From positions 4,679,254-4,743,253 of the forward strand of contig NZ_CP101750.1 of NCBI RefSeq assembly GCF_026810505.1: DNA of 64,000 nt, read 5' to 3'. This stretch comes from Streptomyces sp. Je 1-369. GTDB taxonomy: Bacteria; Actinomycetota; Actinomycetes; Streptomycetales; Streptomycetaceae. The position numbers and the translations under genes were made by a program. Positions 1 through 9,014 of the stretch are shown piece by piece. The stretch's first letter is position 1. Each line of letters begins with the position of its first letter. The notes under the pieces are model-generated. The model made no database searches. It saw only the letters and a program-made list of their open reading frames with translations, and had not been told where the DNA came from.

Positions 1-2
1 AC

Positions 3-698
3 TCCCCCGCGTGCGGCGACTACTCCGACTACCTCGCCGAGGTGGTCGCCGAAGTCGACCAGCGCTTCCGCACCCGCCCCGGCCCCGCGTGGCGGGCCAT
101 CGGCGGCAAGTCGAGCGGAGGTTACGGTGCCCTGGTCGCCGGCATGCGCAGCGATCTCTTCGGCGCGGTGCTGGCCCATTCACCGGACGCGGGTTTCGAG
201 CACTCCTATCTGGGGCTCCTGCCCGGAGCCCTGGACACGATGCGGGACGCAGGAGGCGTGACGGCCTTCCTCGGACGGCGCGGCACCGGGCCGCACGACG
301 GACAGTTCATGGTGGCCATGAGCCTTCTGGCCATGGGCATGTGCTACGCGGACGAGGTGCCGTCCGATCCGGCCGACGCGCTGCCCTGCGACCCGGAGAC
401 GGGGGTGTTCCGGCCCGCGGTCTGGCAGACCTGGCTCCGTCACGATCCGGTACGCATGGTGCCCGGACATCTCGGCCGGCTCAGGGACCTGCGGCTGCTG
501 CACCTGGACACGGGGCAGCGCGATGAGTACCACATGCACTGGGGCGCCCGCGCCTTGCACGCCACCTTGGCCGCGCACGGGATCAGCCATACGTACGGGG
601 AACACGACGGCGGCCATCAGGGCATCGAGCACCGCTTCATCGAGTCGCTCTCCCTCCTGAAACAGCTCTGGCGCGGCGACCGAGAAGGAGCGCGGTAG
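3..698 (+). CDS. Putative esterase, alpha/beta-hydrolase (5' partial)
   Basis: Open from the left edge of the window, so the N-terminus is missing; 231 residues are visible. The motif G-K-S-S-G-G-Y-G is the nucleophile elbow of the esterase D / putative esterase family. A downstream DTGQRDEYH segment and EHDGGHQG near the C-terminus supply plausible Asp and His of the triad. It should hydrolyse an ester or thioester. The stop lies 2 bp before the next ATG, whose ribosome site (AAGGAG) is inside this gene, so it is co-transcribed with the asparagine-synthetase homologue. A tailoring or release step in the cluster is an inference. Confidence 0.8.
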   Translation, partial: SPACGDYSDYLAEVVAEVDQRFRTRPGPAWRAIGGKSSGGYGALVAGMRSDLFGAVLAHSPDAGFEHSYLGLLPGALDTMRDAGGVTAFLGRRGTGPHDGQFMVAMSLLAMGMCYADEVPSDPADALPCDPETGVFRPAVWQTWLRHDPVRMVPGHLGRLRDLRLLHLDTGQRDEYHMHWGARALHATLAAHGISHTYGEHDGGHQGIEHRFIESLSLLKQLWRGDREGAR

Positions 699-700
699 GC

Positions 701-2509
701 ATGTGCGGAATCGCGGGATACGTCAGCCTGCGCGGCCCCCGGGACCCTCAATGGCTCAGGTCGCTCGGCGCCACCATGACCGGGGCCATGAGCCACCGCG
801 GAGACAGCCCCGGCATGCAGTGGGTCTCGGAATCCGGGCAGGTGATGCTGGCCTGCGTCCGGCTGGCCGTTCAGGACCGGTCCGCGGCGGGCGCTCAGCC
901 CATGGCCAGCCCGGACGGCGGCACCGTACTCGTCAGCAACGGCGAGGTCTACGGTTCACGGGGCCGGGTCGCCGGGCCATGGCCAAGCCGCACCCACTGC
1001 GACACCGAATTCGTGCTGCAGCAGGTCGCCTCCACCACCGACGTGGCCGACATGCTGCGTGGGCTCGACGGAATGTTCGCGCTGGCCTGGCACGACACCC
1101 GCGAGGGCCGCACCGTCCTTGCGCGTGATCACTTCGGGGTCAAGCCCCTGGTGTACAGCGTCGTCGACGACGGGCTGCTGTTCGCGTCGGAAGCCGAGGC
1201 CCTGCTGGCCAGCGGCCTGGTCGCCGCGGACGTGGACACCACCGAGTTCGTGCTCCGTTCCTGGGTACGCATGGACGCCGCGGACGAGCGCACCTGGCTG
1301 AAGAACGTACGGTGCCTCCAGCCTGCGGAGTACCTGGAGGTGGATCCCCCGCGGATCCGCCTGCACCGCTACTGGCAGCCGGAGCCGGACGACACACCCG
1401 TGGGCGCCGAGGAGATCCGAGCCGCGTTCGACCGGGCCGTCGATCAGCGCTGCAGGGCGGATGTGCCACGGGCGGCAGTGCTCAGCGGGGGCGTGGACAG
1501 CTCGGCGGCCTTCGCGGCGCTGCGCAAGCGGGACATAGAAGTCGCCCCCTACGTGCTGCAGTACCGGGACGGCATCGGGGGCTCCGCCGACGATGTGGCA
1601 CATGCCCGGCTCGTGGCCGCCGAGCACGGGGTGGACCTCACCGTCTGCGAACTGTCGCAGCACGCGGCCGTGGACCTCGTCCCGGAGGTCACCAGCCGGC
1701 TGATGCGCCCGCTGCTCCACGGCGCGGAGCTCGCCATGTACCAGCTGTACCAGCGGATCTCCGCGCAGGGGCAGGTGGTGGTGTACTCGGGCCATGGAGC
1801 CGACGAGATGTGGGGTTACCAGGACGGCGGCTACTTCCCCATCGTCGACCCGGCGGCGCGCGTCGAGATACATGGCAGGCACTACCTCACGCACCGCCTG
1901 TACCCGGATGAGCGGCCGTTGTGGGGCCGCTTGCTGCGGTGGATGGCGAGGGAACTGGACGTCGACATGGATGACGTCCACGAGCAGGTCTGGGACCGCG
2001 TACTGAGGGAGTACCGGGCGCCGGCGGGGGCCGAGCCGCTCAAGCGCGGGCGCCACCACCTGATGCGGCGCTTCCTGGTCTACGTCAACGACATGGTGGA
2101 CGCCACGTCGTCCGCGCATACCTTGGAGGACCGCCCGGTCTTTCAGGACGTCACCCTCGCCGAGCTCGCCTTCCGGTCCCCCGAGTACCTCAAGAGCTCC
2201 TGGACGCCGGGCAGCCACAAGGATCTCCTCAAGAAGGCACTCGCCGACCTCCTGCCGCAACCGGTCATCGACCGGCGCAAGCAGGGATTCCCCGCGCCCG
2301 TCGACACCGCGTACCGGGACGCTTTGCGGAGCCTGCTGGCGGACAGCGGCATGCCGTTCGATCTGCCGGCTGTGCCCAGGGAACTCCGGTCCGAACTGAA
2401 CACTTCGGAGTTGATGTTCCTGGCTTCCAGCTCCGTCTGGCTCGCGGGCCCGCGCCTCGTGCGGCCCGGGCGTCCGAAGAGGTCCGACCCCAGCGTGTTC
2501 GCACGTTAA
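701..2509 (+). CDS. Asparagine synthase (glutamine-hydrolysing) family amidotransferase
   Basis: 602 aa. It starts MCGIAGY, so Cys2 can act as the N-terminal nucleophile of the class II glutaminase domain (about residues 2-200); NGEVYG and CDTEF match the other glutaminase positions. The synthetase half carries the ATP-pyrophosphatase P-loop SGGVDSS at 262-268. The family adenylates a carboxylate and transfers ammonia from glutamine. Because Cys2 is intact, a glutamine-dependent amide-forming enzyme is more likely than a beta-lactam synthetase, which typically loses it. It is first of four closely spaced plus-strand genes with a threonine aldolase and an exporter, which points to secondary metabolism rather than asparagine supply. 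Confidence 0.9.
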   Translation: MCGIAGYVSLRGPRDPQWLRSLGATMTGAMSHRGDSPGMQWVSESGQVMLACVRLAVQDRSAAGAQPMASPDGGTVLVSNGEVYGSRGRVAGPWPSRTHCDTEFVLQQVASTTDVADMLRGLDGMFALAWHDTREGRTVLARDHFGVKPLVYSVVDDGLLFASEAEALLASGLVAADVDTTEFVLRSWVRMDAADERTWLKNVRCLQPAEYLEVDPPRIRLHRYWQPEPDDTPVGAEEIRAAFDRAVDQRCRADVPRAAVLSGGVDSSAAFAALRKRDIEVAPYVLQYRDGIGGSADDVAHARLVAAEHGVDLTVCELSQHAAVDLVPEVTSRLMRPLLHGAELAMYQLYQRISAQGQVVVYSGHGADEMWGYQDGGYFPIVDPAARVEIHGRHYLTHRLYPDERPLWGRLLRWMARELDVDMDDVHEQVWDRVLREYRAPAGAEPLKRGRHHLMRRFLVYVNDMVDATSSAHTLEDRPVFQDVTLAELAFRSPEYLKSSWTPGSHKDLLKKALADLLPQPVIDRRKQGFPAPVDTAYRDALRSLLADSGMPFDLPAVPRELRSELNTSELMFLASSSVWLAGPRLVRPGRPKRSDPSVFAR

Positions 2510-2529
2510 GAGAAGACAGGAATCAACGT

Positions 2530-3600
2530 ATGACGGTCACCGAAGGCTGGAGCTGGCGCATCGTCGCGGACGCGGGGGAGCTGTCGTCCGCGCCCGAGGA
2601 GTTGCCCGCCGAGGAAGCGCAGGAGTGGTGCAACTTCGTGCTCTGGCGGCCGACCCTGCTGCCCGACGGATGCAGCCTGCTGACGTCGACTCTGCGCAAG
2701 GAGGCTCCCCCCGGGCACAGGGAGGGCGCCACCGGACGAAGCCCCTGGTCGGACGCGAACAACGCGGTGTACCGAAGCGAGATCGGCGGCCCGGGCCGAC
2801 GCCTGCGCATCAAGCAGTTCCTGTACGACTGGGCATTTCCCGCGGCCGACCACCCCTGCCTGTGGGGCAGCGCGACCCGGCCCGAGGTCCTCTCCGGCGG
2901 GCAGGTGCTCTGGTTCGGCACCGACTATCTCGGCAACGCCGCGACATCGGCACGGATGAGCCGGACCACCGTCGAACTGTCCGTTCTGGAGGGTGAGTTC
3001 TCGGACGCCGAACTGGTCGCCCTCCACAACGGATTCGTGCCGTCCGGCGACGACGTCGTCGAGCGGGTGCTGCGGACCCCGTTCCACGAACTCAGCTACT
3101 GGGCCCGCTACCCGGTGAGCATGGTCTCCGTCCCCACCGGGCTGTACTCCTTCAAGCGGCATGACCGAGTGCACACCGGTACCTGGGTCCCGCGTGGTGA
3201 GCTCGACGGCTTCCTGGCCGCACACGACGCTCCGTCCGCTCCGGGCGGCTTCGTGGCCGAAAGCGCGGCGACCTTCACCGGCTCCTCCGGCGAGCAGGAG
3301 ACCGAGATCGTCTACGTCCGCGCGGACATCGACGGCGGCGAGCTGCGCCTGGTGCTCCAGCGCACGGGCAAGGGACGGATCCCGTTCCCGCCGGAACGGG
3401 AGAACCACCCCGCCGTCACCGAGGAGATCGGCCTGGACGGTCAACTCGTGCACCTGGCGTACATCGACCCGGTGCTCGGCCCCTTCGACGCCCAGTGGAG
3501 CGACGCCACGACGGGCGTCGAGGGAAAGCTGATGAGCAGCACGCATGAGGGCCTCACCCGGGAGGTCTTCCTGTCCGCCCTGAGCACTGTCGTCGCATGA
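2530..3600 (+). CDS. Unrecognised 356-aa protein in biosynthetic operon
   Basis: 356 aa and soluble in appearance: no signal peptide, membrane segment or cofactor motif that I can name. It is rich in Trp and acidic residues and has a regular mix of beta-type segments. It starts at ATG 20 bp after the previous stop, with AGGAAT upstream, and its TGA overlaps the next ATG (ATGA). Translational coupling to the threonine-aldolase homologue implies a shared pathway. I do not assign a function; a novel-fold biosynthetic enzyme or a partner of the PLP enzyme are both possible. Confidence 0.8.
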   Translation: MTVTEGWSWRIVADAGELSSAPEELPAEEAQEWCNFVLWRPTLLPDGCSLLTSTLRKEAPPGHREGATGRSPWSDANNAVYRSEIGGPGRRLRIKQFLYDWAFPAADHPCLWGSATRPEVLSGGQVLWFGTDYLGNAATSARMSRTTVELSVLEGEFSDAELVALHNGFVPSGDDVVERVLRTPFHELSYWARYPVSMVSVPTGLYSFKRHDRVHTGTWVPRGELDGFLAAHDAPSAPGGFVAESAATFTGSSGEQETEIVYVRADIDGGELRLVLQRTGKGRIPFPPERENHPAVTEEIGLDGQLVHLAYIDPVLGPFDAQWSDATTGVEGKLMSSTHEGLTREVFLSALSTVVA

Positions 3601-4673
3601 GCGGTGCCGCCCACCTGGACTTCCGCAGCGACACACGGACCGCACCCGACGCGGTGATGCGCAGGGCCATGGCGGCCGCGCGGGTGGGGGACGACGCCTA
3701 CGGCGACGACCCGACCGTCGGGCGCCTGGAGTCCGAGGGCGCCCGGCTGCTGGGCACGGAGGCAGCCGTCCTCCTGCCAAGCAGCACCATGTCCAACCTG
3801 GTCGCGGTGCTGGCCGCCGCACCGGCGGAGGGGACACCGCTCATTGCGGGCAGAGCCACGCACATCGCTCACTTCGAGGCGGCGGCGATGCGGCGGTTCG
3901 CCCGTACCCCCGTGACCGCGGTCCGGCAGGACTCCGACGGGATGCTCGACGCGGAACCGGTCCGGCAGGCGCTGACGACAGGCGACCGGCACGTGGTCTG
4001 TATGGAGAACACGGTCATGCTGTGCGAAGGGAACGCACTGCCCCCTTCGTCGCAGACCGAACTGGCCGTGCTGGTGGAACACCACGGAGCGCACCTGCAC
4101 CTGGACGGGGCACGGCTGGCCAACGCCGCCGTGGCCCATGGGCGCCCCGTGTCCGATATGACCGCCGGGGCGCACAGCGTGACGTTCTGCCTGGCGAAGG
4201 GACTCGGCGCCCCTGTCGGCTCGCTGCTCGGGGGCAGCGCCGAGTTCGTCGACCGGGCCCGCGGTCTGCGTCTGGACCTGGGCGGAACCATGCACCAGAG
4301 CGGCGTGCTCGCGGCGGCGGGGCTGGAAGCCCTGCAACGCGTCCCGCACCTGGCGGACGACCATGCGCTCGCGGAACTCCTCGCCACGGAGCTCGACCGG
4401 GTGGAGGGAGCCGATGTTCCCGCACCGTCCCGGCGCACCAACATCGTGACGGTGCGGCTGCCTGGCATGCCGGAACAGCTGCTCCGGCAGCGGCTGGCCG
4501 ATCGGGGTGTGCTGGTGCTTCCCCTGTTCGATGGATACGTTCGCTTTGTTGTGCACCGGGAACACGACGAAGCGTCGGTTGCCGGGGCGGCGGCGGCACT
4601 TGTACACGCCGGGGAGCGTGAACGTGGACCGCGCCGTTCGCCGTCGGTTCTGCGTTCTGAAGGGGCAATGTGA
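3597..4673 (+). CDS. Threonine aldolase / beta-eliminating lyase family PLP enzyme
   Basis: 358 aa, the usual length for low-specificity L-threonine aldolases. The N-terminus [13 protein letters not shown] and the [11 protein letters not shown] segment are family signatures. Lys201 in C-L-A-K-G-L-G-A-P is the predicted PLP Schiff-base residue, followed by GSLLGG. Family members cleave or form beta-hydroxy-alpha-amino acids (threonine to glycine plus acetaldehyde, or the aldol reverse). In this cluster it could build a beta-hydroxy amino acid for the ATP-grasp ligases. It is coupled by ATGA to the gene before and by GTGA to the MFS gene after. Confidence 0.88.
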   Translation: MSGAAHLDFRSDTRTAPDAVMRRAMAAARVGDDAYGDDPTVGRLESEGARLLGTEAAVLLPSSTMSNLVAVLAAAPAEGTPLIAGRATHIAHFEAAAMRRFARTPVTAVRQDSDGMLDAEPVRQALTTGDRHVVCMENTVMLCEGNALPPSSQTELAVLVEHHGAHLHLDGARLANAAVAHGRPVSDMTAGAHSVTFCLAKGLGAPVGSLLGGSAEFVDRARGLRLDLGGTMHQSGVLAAAGLEALQRVPHLADDHALAELLATELDRVEGADVPAPSRRTNIVTVRLPGMPEQLLRQRLADRGVLVLPLFDGYVRFVVHREHDEASVAGAAAALVHAGERERGPRRSPSVLRSEGAM

Positions 4674-5908
4674 CGCGAGTCCCGCGCAATACCTGGGTTC
4701 TGACCGTCTTCACGGCGGTCACGAACCTGACGGATGGCGTCATCAAGGTGACGCTCCCGCTGCTGGCCACGTCGTTGACCGACTCGCCGGCTCTGGTAGC
4801 GGGCGTGCTGACAGCCTTTACGCTGCCCTGGCTCCTCGTCGCCCTGCATGTGGGTGTGCTGGTCGATCGCGCGGACCGGCGCAAGCTGCTGCGGGTGGCG
4901 AACGCCATGCGGTGTGCCACCGTGTTCTGCCTGCTGGCCGGGGTCAGCACCGGCGCACTGACGCTGCCCCTGCTCTACGCCGCGGCAGCCGCACTCGGTG
5001 TCGCGGAAGTGCTCGCGCTGACCTCGGCCGCGGCGATCGTCCCCGATGCCGTGCCGTCATCGGAACGCGACCGCGCCAACAGCTGGGTGGCCGGGGTCGA
5101 GACGGTGTGCAACGAATTCGCGGGGCCGTTCATCGGGGGCGTGCTGGTCGCGGCCAGTGCCTCGGTCGCGCTGGGGGCTTCCGCGGGCGGCTATCTGGTC
5201 GGCGTTGCCGTGCTGCCCCTCCTGGTGGGCCACTTCAAGGTGGCGCGCCGCACCGGTGCCGCGTCGTCGGTGAACCGGGAAGCGATAGCGGGATTGCGCT
5301 ATCTGTGGGGGCAACGGCTGCTGCGGCTCTTCGCGTTCACGGTCACCGTTCTGGTCACGTGCTGGGCGGCCTGGTTCGCGCTGATGCCCGTCGTCGCGAC
5401 AAAGGAGTGGGATCTCAGCCCGACCGGATACAGCACTCTGGTCGGCGCCCTCGGCTTCGGTGGACTGACCGGTGCCATCGTCGTCAACGCGTTGAACCGC
5501 CGGTTCGGCCGCCGCAGAGTCATGTTCAGTAACGTGTTTCTGACGTGCTCGATGGTCGCCGTTCCGGCCGTGACCTCCAATGTCTGGGCCGTGGGAGCGG
5601 GGGCCTACCTCGGTGGCATGGGCGGTACCCTCTGGGTCGTCAACAGCCGGGTCATCAGCCAGACCCTGGTCGGCGCCGGGATGATGGGCCGCTACAGCGC
5701 CGCGTCGCGCCTGTTCAGCTGGGGCTCGCTGCCGCTGGGTGCCGCGCTGGCGGGTGTGCTCGCGCAGGCCCTCGGATACCGTGTCGCCTTTGCGATTTTC
5801 GCCTGCGCCACCTTGGCGGTCGTCCTCCCGTTCCTGCGCACCTTCACCCCACGGGTCCAGAAGGAACTCGCGGACGTGGGAGACGCCCACGCCGAAGCTT
5901 CCCACTGA
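4670..5908 (+). CDS. MFS transporter (probable exporter)
   Basis: 412 aa, with about twelve hydrophobic segments in two halves and a conserved VDRADRRK loop between helices 2 and 3, typical of MFS drug/product exporters of the macrolide-efflux type. The GTG start overlaps the stop of the preceding lyase gene (GTGA). Last gene of the plus-strand run; export of, or self-protection against, the cluster product is the likely role. Substrate is unknown. Confidence 0.85.
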   Translation: MTRVPRNTWVLTVFTAVTNLTDGVIKVTLPLLATSLTDSPALVAGVLTAFTLPWLLVALHVGVLVDRADRRKLLRVANAMRCATVFCLLAGVSTGALTLPLLYAAAAALGVAEVLALTSAAAIVPDAVPSSERDRANSWVAGVETVCNEFAGPFIGGVLVAASASVALGASAGGYLVGVAVLPLLVGHFKVARRTGAASSVNREAIAGLRYLWGQRLLRLFAFTVTVLVTCWAAWFALMPVVATKEWDLSPTGYSTLVGALGFGGLTGAIVVNALNRRFGRRRVMFSNVFLTCSMVAVPAVTSNVWAVGAGAYLGGMGGTLWVVNSRVISQTLVGAGMMGRYSAASRLFSWGSLPLGAALAGVLAQALGYRVAFAIFACATLAVVLPFLRTFTPRVQKELADVGDAHAEASH

Positions 5909-5989
5909 TCCTGTACGGCGGAATCGGACCACAGGCGATCCATAGCGACGGGTCAGTGCCGCCACAGCAGGCGCTGTAAGGCTCCAGGC

Positions 5990-7228
5990 ATGAAAACTGT
6001 TGCCATCGTTGACGCGTACGCATCCTCCCGGCGGTTGGCGCCGCACTTCCGCGATGCGGGTTTCTCCTGCGTCCGGGTGCAGAGCGGCCCGGAAGTCCCC
6101 GCCGTGTACCGGTCGCCGTTCAGTCTCGATGACTACGCCGCCAATATCGTGCACTCGGGTTCGCTGGAGGAGACGCTGGGCGAGCTGGCCGCCTGGCAGC
6201 CGGTCGCGGTGGTCCCCGCGAGTGAGAGCGGGGTGGAACTGGCCGACACCCTCAGCGAGCGCCTCGGTCTGCCGACCAATGGGACCCGGCTCAGCGCGGC
6301 TCGGCGGGACAAGTACGCCATGATCGAAGCGGTTGATGCCGCCGGACTCCGCACGGCCACGCAACTCCTCATCGAGTCGAAGGAGCAACTGCGGCGCTGG
6401 CATGAGGAGATCGGCGGCAGGATCGTTGTGAAGCCCGTCCGCAGTGCGGCCAACGACGGGGTCCGCTTCTGTGATTCACCGGAGGAGTCGGCGGCCGCGT
6501 ACGAAGAGATCCTGGGCAAGGAGAACATATTCTCCGAGCGGAACGACGCGGTCGTGGCGCAGGAGTATCTCTTCGGCACGGAATACTTTCTCAACACGGT
6601 CAGTCACGCGGGACGGATGCATGTCTGTGACATCTGGCGGACTGTCCGTGTCGAAGTGAACGGGGTCCCGGATCTGCTGGCCGGCTTCTACATCATCCCG
6701 TTCGAGGGTGCTGTCCAGGAGGAGCTCGTGTCCTACGCGTCGGCGGTTCTCGACGCGCTCGGAATCCAGGTCGGCCTCGCGCACATCGAGATCAAGATGA
6801 CTCCCGACGGTCCCTGCCTCATTGAGGTCGGTGCCCGGATGGGCGGTGCGGACAGTCCCTACTATGCCGAGTTGGCCACTGGGGAATCCCAGCTGAACTG
6901 GGATGTCGACGCGTACACCAACCCCGAGCGGTTCAATGCCCGGTGTGCGGAGCCCTATCGGATCCGGGAGCACTTCGCCTCGGTCGTCATGATGTCACCC
7001 ACAAAAGGTGTGCTCCGGTCCTATCCGTTCATGAGCAAGGTCGAAGGGCTGGAAAGCCTCCACGACATTCGCGCTGCGGTTGAACCCGGCGATCCGATCA
7101 CGTACAGCGTCGACGACCTGACCTCGCCCATGACCGTGAACCTCAAACATCGCTCCGAGGGGATCGTCATGCGGGACATGTCGACTCTCCGCTATCTCGA
7201 CGGACCGGCGTTCTACGACGTCGAATGA
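5990..7228 (+). CDS. ATP-grasp carboxylate-amine ligase, copy 1
   Basis: 412 aa. An N-terminal pre-ATP-grasp Rossmann-like part (MKTVAIVDAY) is followed by GGRIVVKPVRSAANDGV (Lys for ATP binding), an AQEYLFGTEY segment and the metal-binding IEIKMTPDGPCLIEVGAR block. The family joins a carboxylate to an amine through an acyl-phosphate, often making dipeptides. It is 81 bp after the MFS gene and closely similar throughout to the convergent gene at 7213-8466; the last 16 bp of the two overlap. Substrates are unknown. Confidence 0.87.
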   Translation: MKTVAIVDAYASSRRLAPHFRDAGFSCVRVQSGPEVPAVYRSPFSLDDYAANIVHSGSLEETLGELAAWQPVAVVPASESGVELADTLSERLGLPTNGTRLSAARRDKYAMIEAVDAAGLRTATQLLIESKEQLRRWHEEIGGRIVVKPVRSAANDGVRFCDSPEESAAAYEEILGKENIFSERNDAVVAQEYLFGTEYFLNTVSHAGRMHVCDIWRTVRVEVNGVPDLLAGFYIIPFEGAVQEELVSYASAVLDALGIQVGLAHIEIKMTPDGPCLIEVGARMGGADSPYYAELATGESQLNWDVDAYTNPERFNARCAEPYRIREHFASVVMMSPTKGVLRSYPFMSKVEGLESLHDIRAAVEPGDPITYSVDDLTSPMTVNLKHRSEGIVMRDMSTLRYLDGPAFYDVE

Positions 7229-7251
7229 ATGTCATAGAAGGCGTGGCCGTC
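7201..7251. repeat. Inverted repeat at the junction of the two ATP-grasp genes
   Basis: Both genes end with codons for L-D-G-x-A-F-Y-D. Because they converge and overlap, those codons form imperfect inverted arms (18 of 24 positions match by eye) around a loop that contains both stop codons. In RNA this would fold on either strand, so it may serve as a bidirectional terminator. Confidence 0.6.
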
Positions 7252-8466
7252 CAGGTATCTGAGTGTCTCCATGTCGCGCATGACCAGCTCCTCGATCGGA
7301 TGCGCGAGACTCACGATGATCGGGGGGCGGACGCCGCCCCGGCTCGGGAGAATGGCGTCACCTTCCGCGATCAGCACCCGGATGTTGTGCAGACTGTCCA
7401 GGCTCTTGACGGCGTCCAGGTAGGGGTAGGAGCGAAGGGTCCCGCCGCGCGGCGAGAGCATGATCACCCCTGCGACGTACTGCTGGACGGTGTAAGGCTC
7501 GCGGTAACGCCGCGCAAAGCGTGCCGGGCGGGTGTAGGCATCGACGGTCCACGGTATCTGCGACTCGCCGGTTGCCAGTTCGACGAAGTACGACATGTCA
7601 CTCCCGGCTATCCGGGCACCCAGCTCGACCAGGCACGGGCCCGCGGGCGTCATCTTGAGCTCGATGTGGGCGGGGCCGTAGGCGATGCCGAGTGCGTCGA
7701 GGACCTGGGTGGCGTAGGCGACCAAACGGTCCTGGATGTGGCCCGCACGCGGCAGGATATGCATTCCGTTCAGAGCGTCGCACACGCCATTGACGTCGAC
7801 ACGGACCGTCTGCCAGATATCACAGACGTGGTGCCGTCCCGCGCTGCTCACCGTATTCATGACGTACTCGGTGCCGACCAGGTATTCCTGGGCGACGACG
7901 CCGGAGTTGCGCTCGGAGAACACGTTGGTTCTCCCCATGATGTCCCGGTAGCCGGCGACCGATTCTTCCGGGGAGGCGCAGAAGTGGACTCCGTCGCCGG
8001 CCGCGCTCCGCAGGGGCTTGAGAACGATCCGGCCGCCCACCCGCTCGTGCCAGGCGCGCAGTTCGTCCTCGGACGTGACCCGCAGTTGTGCCGCGGCCTG
8101 GAGCCCGGCTGCCGCGACCTGCTCGATCATGGTGAACTTGTCGCGGCGGGCCCGGCTCAGCCGGGTGCCGTTGCCGACCACGCCCAGCCTCTCGCTGAGC
8201 GCGTCCGCCAGCTCGACGCCGACCTCGCTTCCCGCCACCACCGCGACCGGCGCGAACGGTTCGATCTCACGCAACGTCCGGTCGAGTGAGCCCTCGTGCA
8301 CGATATGGGCGACGTAGCCGTCCAGGACGACTGCCGCCTTGTAGATGCTCGGCACTTCCGGTGTGCTCTGCACCCGTACGCACGCGAAACCCGCTTCCTG
8401 AAAGCTGGGTGCGTGCCGGCAGGCCGGTCCGTAATCATCCACGATGACGACGCAAGGGGAAATCAT
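7213..8466 (-). CDS. ATP-grasp carboxylate-amine ligase, copy 2
   Basis: 417 aa from ATG at 8466, preceded by GGGTGAG. A longer reading frame to 8535 exists, but only from 8466 does the N-terminus (MISPCVVIVDDYG) align with copy 1. It shares the ATP-binding Lys in GGRIVLKPLRSAAGDGV and the IELKMTPAGPCLVELGAR metal site with copy 1, plus the same C-terminal RYLDGxAFYD. It is the third gene of a minus-strand run behind the SARP regulator. Two diverged copies suggest two successive ligations or a heteromeric ligase (inference). Confidence 0.86.
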   Translation of the reverse strand: MISPCVVIVDDYGPACRHAPSFQEAGFACVRVQSTPEVPSIYKAAVVLDGYVAHIVHEGSLDRTLREIEPFAPVAVVAGSEVGVELADALSERLGVVGNGTRLSRARRDKFTMIEQVAAAGLQAAAQLRVTSEDELRAWHERVGGRIVLKPLRSAAGDGVHFCASPEESVAGYRDIMGRTNVFSERNSGVVAQEYLVGTEYVMNTVSSAGRHHVCDIWQTVRVDVNGVCDALNGMHILPRAGHIQDRLVAYATQVLDALGIAYGPAHIELKMTPAGPCLVELGARIAGSDMSYFVELATGESQIPWTVDAYTRPARFARRYREPYTVQQYVAGVIMLSPRGGTLRSYPYLDAVKSLDSLHNIRVLIAEGDAILPSRGGVRPPIIVSLAHPIEELVMRDMETLRYLDGHAFYDIHSTS

Positions 8467-8560
8467 GGACTCACCCTGCCGGTTCCGCTTGTGACACCGC
8501 TGTCGAATCCCTGTGGTCACCCCGCTGGGCAGCACAGCGTGGCCATAGTGGTCCGGCGGT

Positions 8561-9013
8561 TCAGTCGATCCAGACCCCGTCGCGCATGATGTCCCTGCCC
8601 TTGAGCTCGTTCACCTCACGCCATGCCTGAATGCGCCGTGGCTCGATCCGGAAGTACTGGTAGTCCGTGCCCTCGGCACGTGGATCCCAACCGGTATGCG
8701 CCGCATAGGCGTCACCCATGGTGCCCAATTCGGCCGTCGTGAGCGGGCGGGCAACTCCTTCGACCAGCACGACGTCCCGCGTCGCGCCCAGGGCCAGCCG
8801 CACGTTGCCGCCCGCGGTGAGATTCCGCGCCGTAGGAGCTGTCGGCGGCGTAGCGATCAGGAAGGTTTCGTCGATCCACAGGAATGACAGTGGAACCAGG
8901 TAGGGAACGCCGCCCGCGTCGGCGGTGGATACCCAGAGGTCCACGTCGTCCTTGAGCCGCGTGAGTACGTCGTGCCGTCGCTCGGGCAGAGAGCGCGGTG
9001 GATTGATCGCCAT
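8561..9013 (-). CDS. Pyridoxamine 5'-phosphate oxidase-like / PPOX-class split-barrel flavoprotein
   Basis: 150 aa with the split-barrel pattern of small FMN- or F420-binding proteins: an N-terminal helix, then GVPYLVPLSFLWIDETFLIAT, NLTAGGNVRLALG and a C-terminal YFRIEPRRIQAWRE strand. Such proteins oxidise or reduce small molecules or bind the flavin only. Its ATG follows the SARP stop by one base, so the two are translationally coupled. It may be a redox tailoring enzyme of the cluster. FMN versus F420 cannot be settled from the sequence by eye. Confidence 0.82.
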   Translation of the reverse strand: MAINPPRSLPERRHDVLTRLKDDVDLWVSTADAGGVPYLVPLSFLWIDETFLIATPPTAPTARNLTAGGNVRLALGATRDVVLVEGVARPLTTAELGTMGDAYAAHTGWDPRAEGTDYQYFRIEPRRIQAWREVNELKGRDIMRDGVWID

Positions 9014-9014
9014 G

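Noticed and set aside
956..2260. Long open frame on the minus strand across the asparagine-synthetase gene
   Set aside because: It has no ribosome site and its translation is Arg/Gly/Val-rich without motifs; the plus-strand gene has clear family motifs. It is a GC-bias shadow, like the 829-codon minus-strand frame across 26923-29412.
701..2509. Beta-lactam synthetase (as in clavulanate or tabtoxin-like pathways)
   Set aside because: The N-terminal glutaminase Cys2 and its supporting residues are intact, which beta-lactam synthetases usually lose; no other beta-lactam genes are present.
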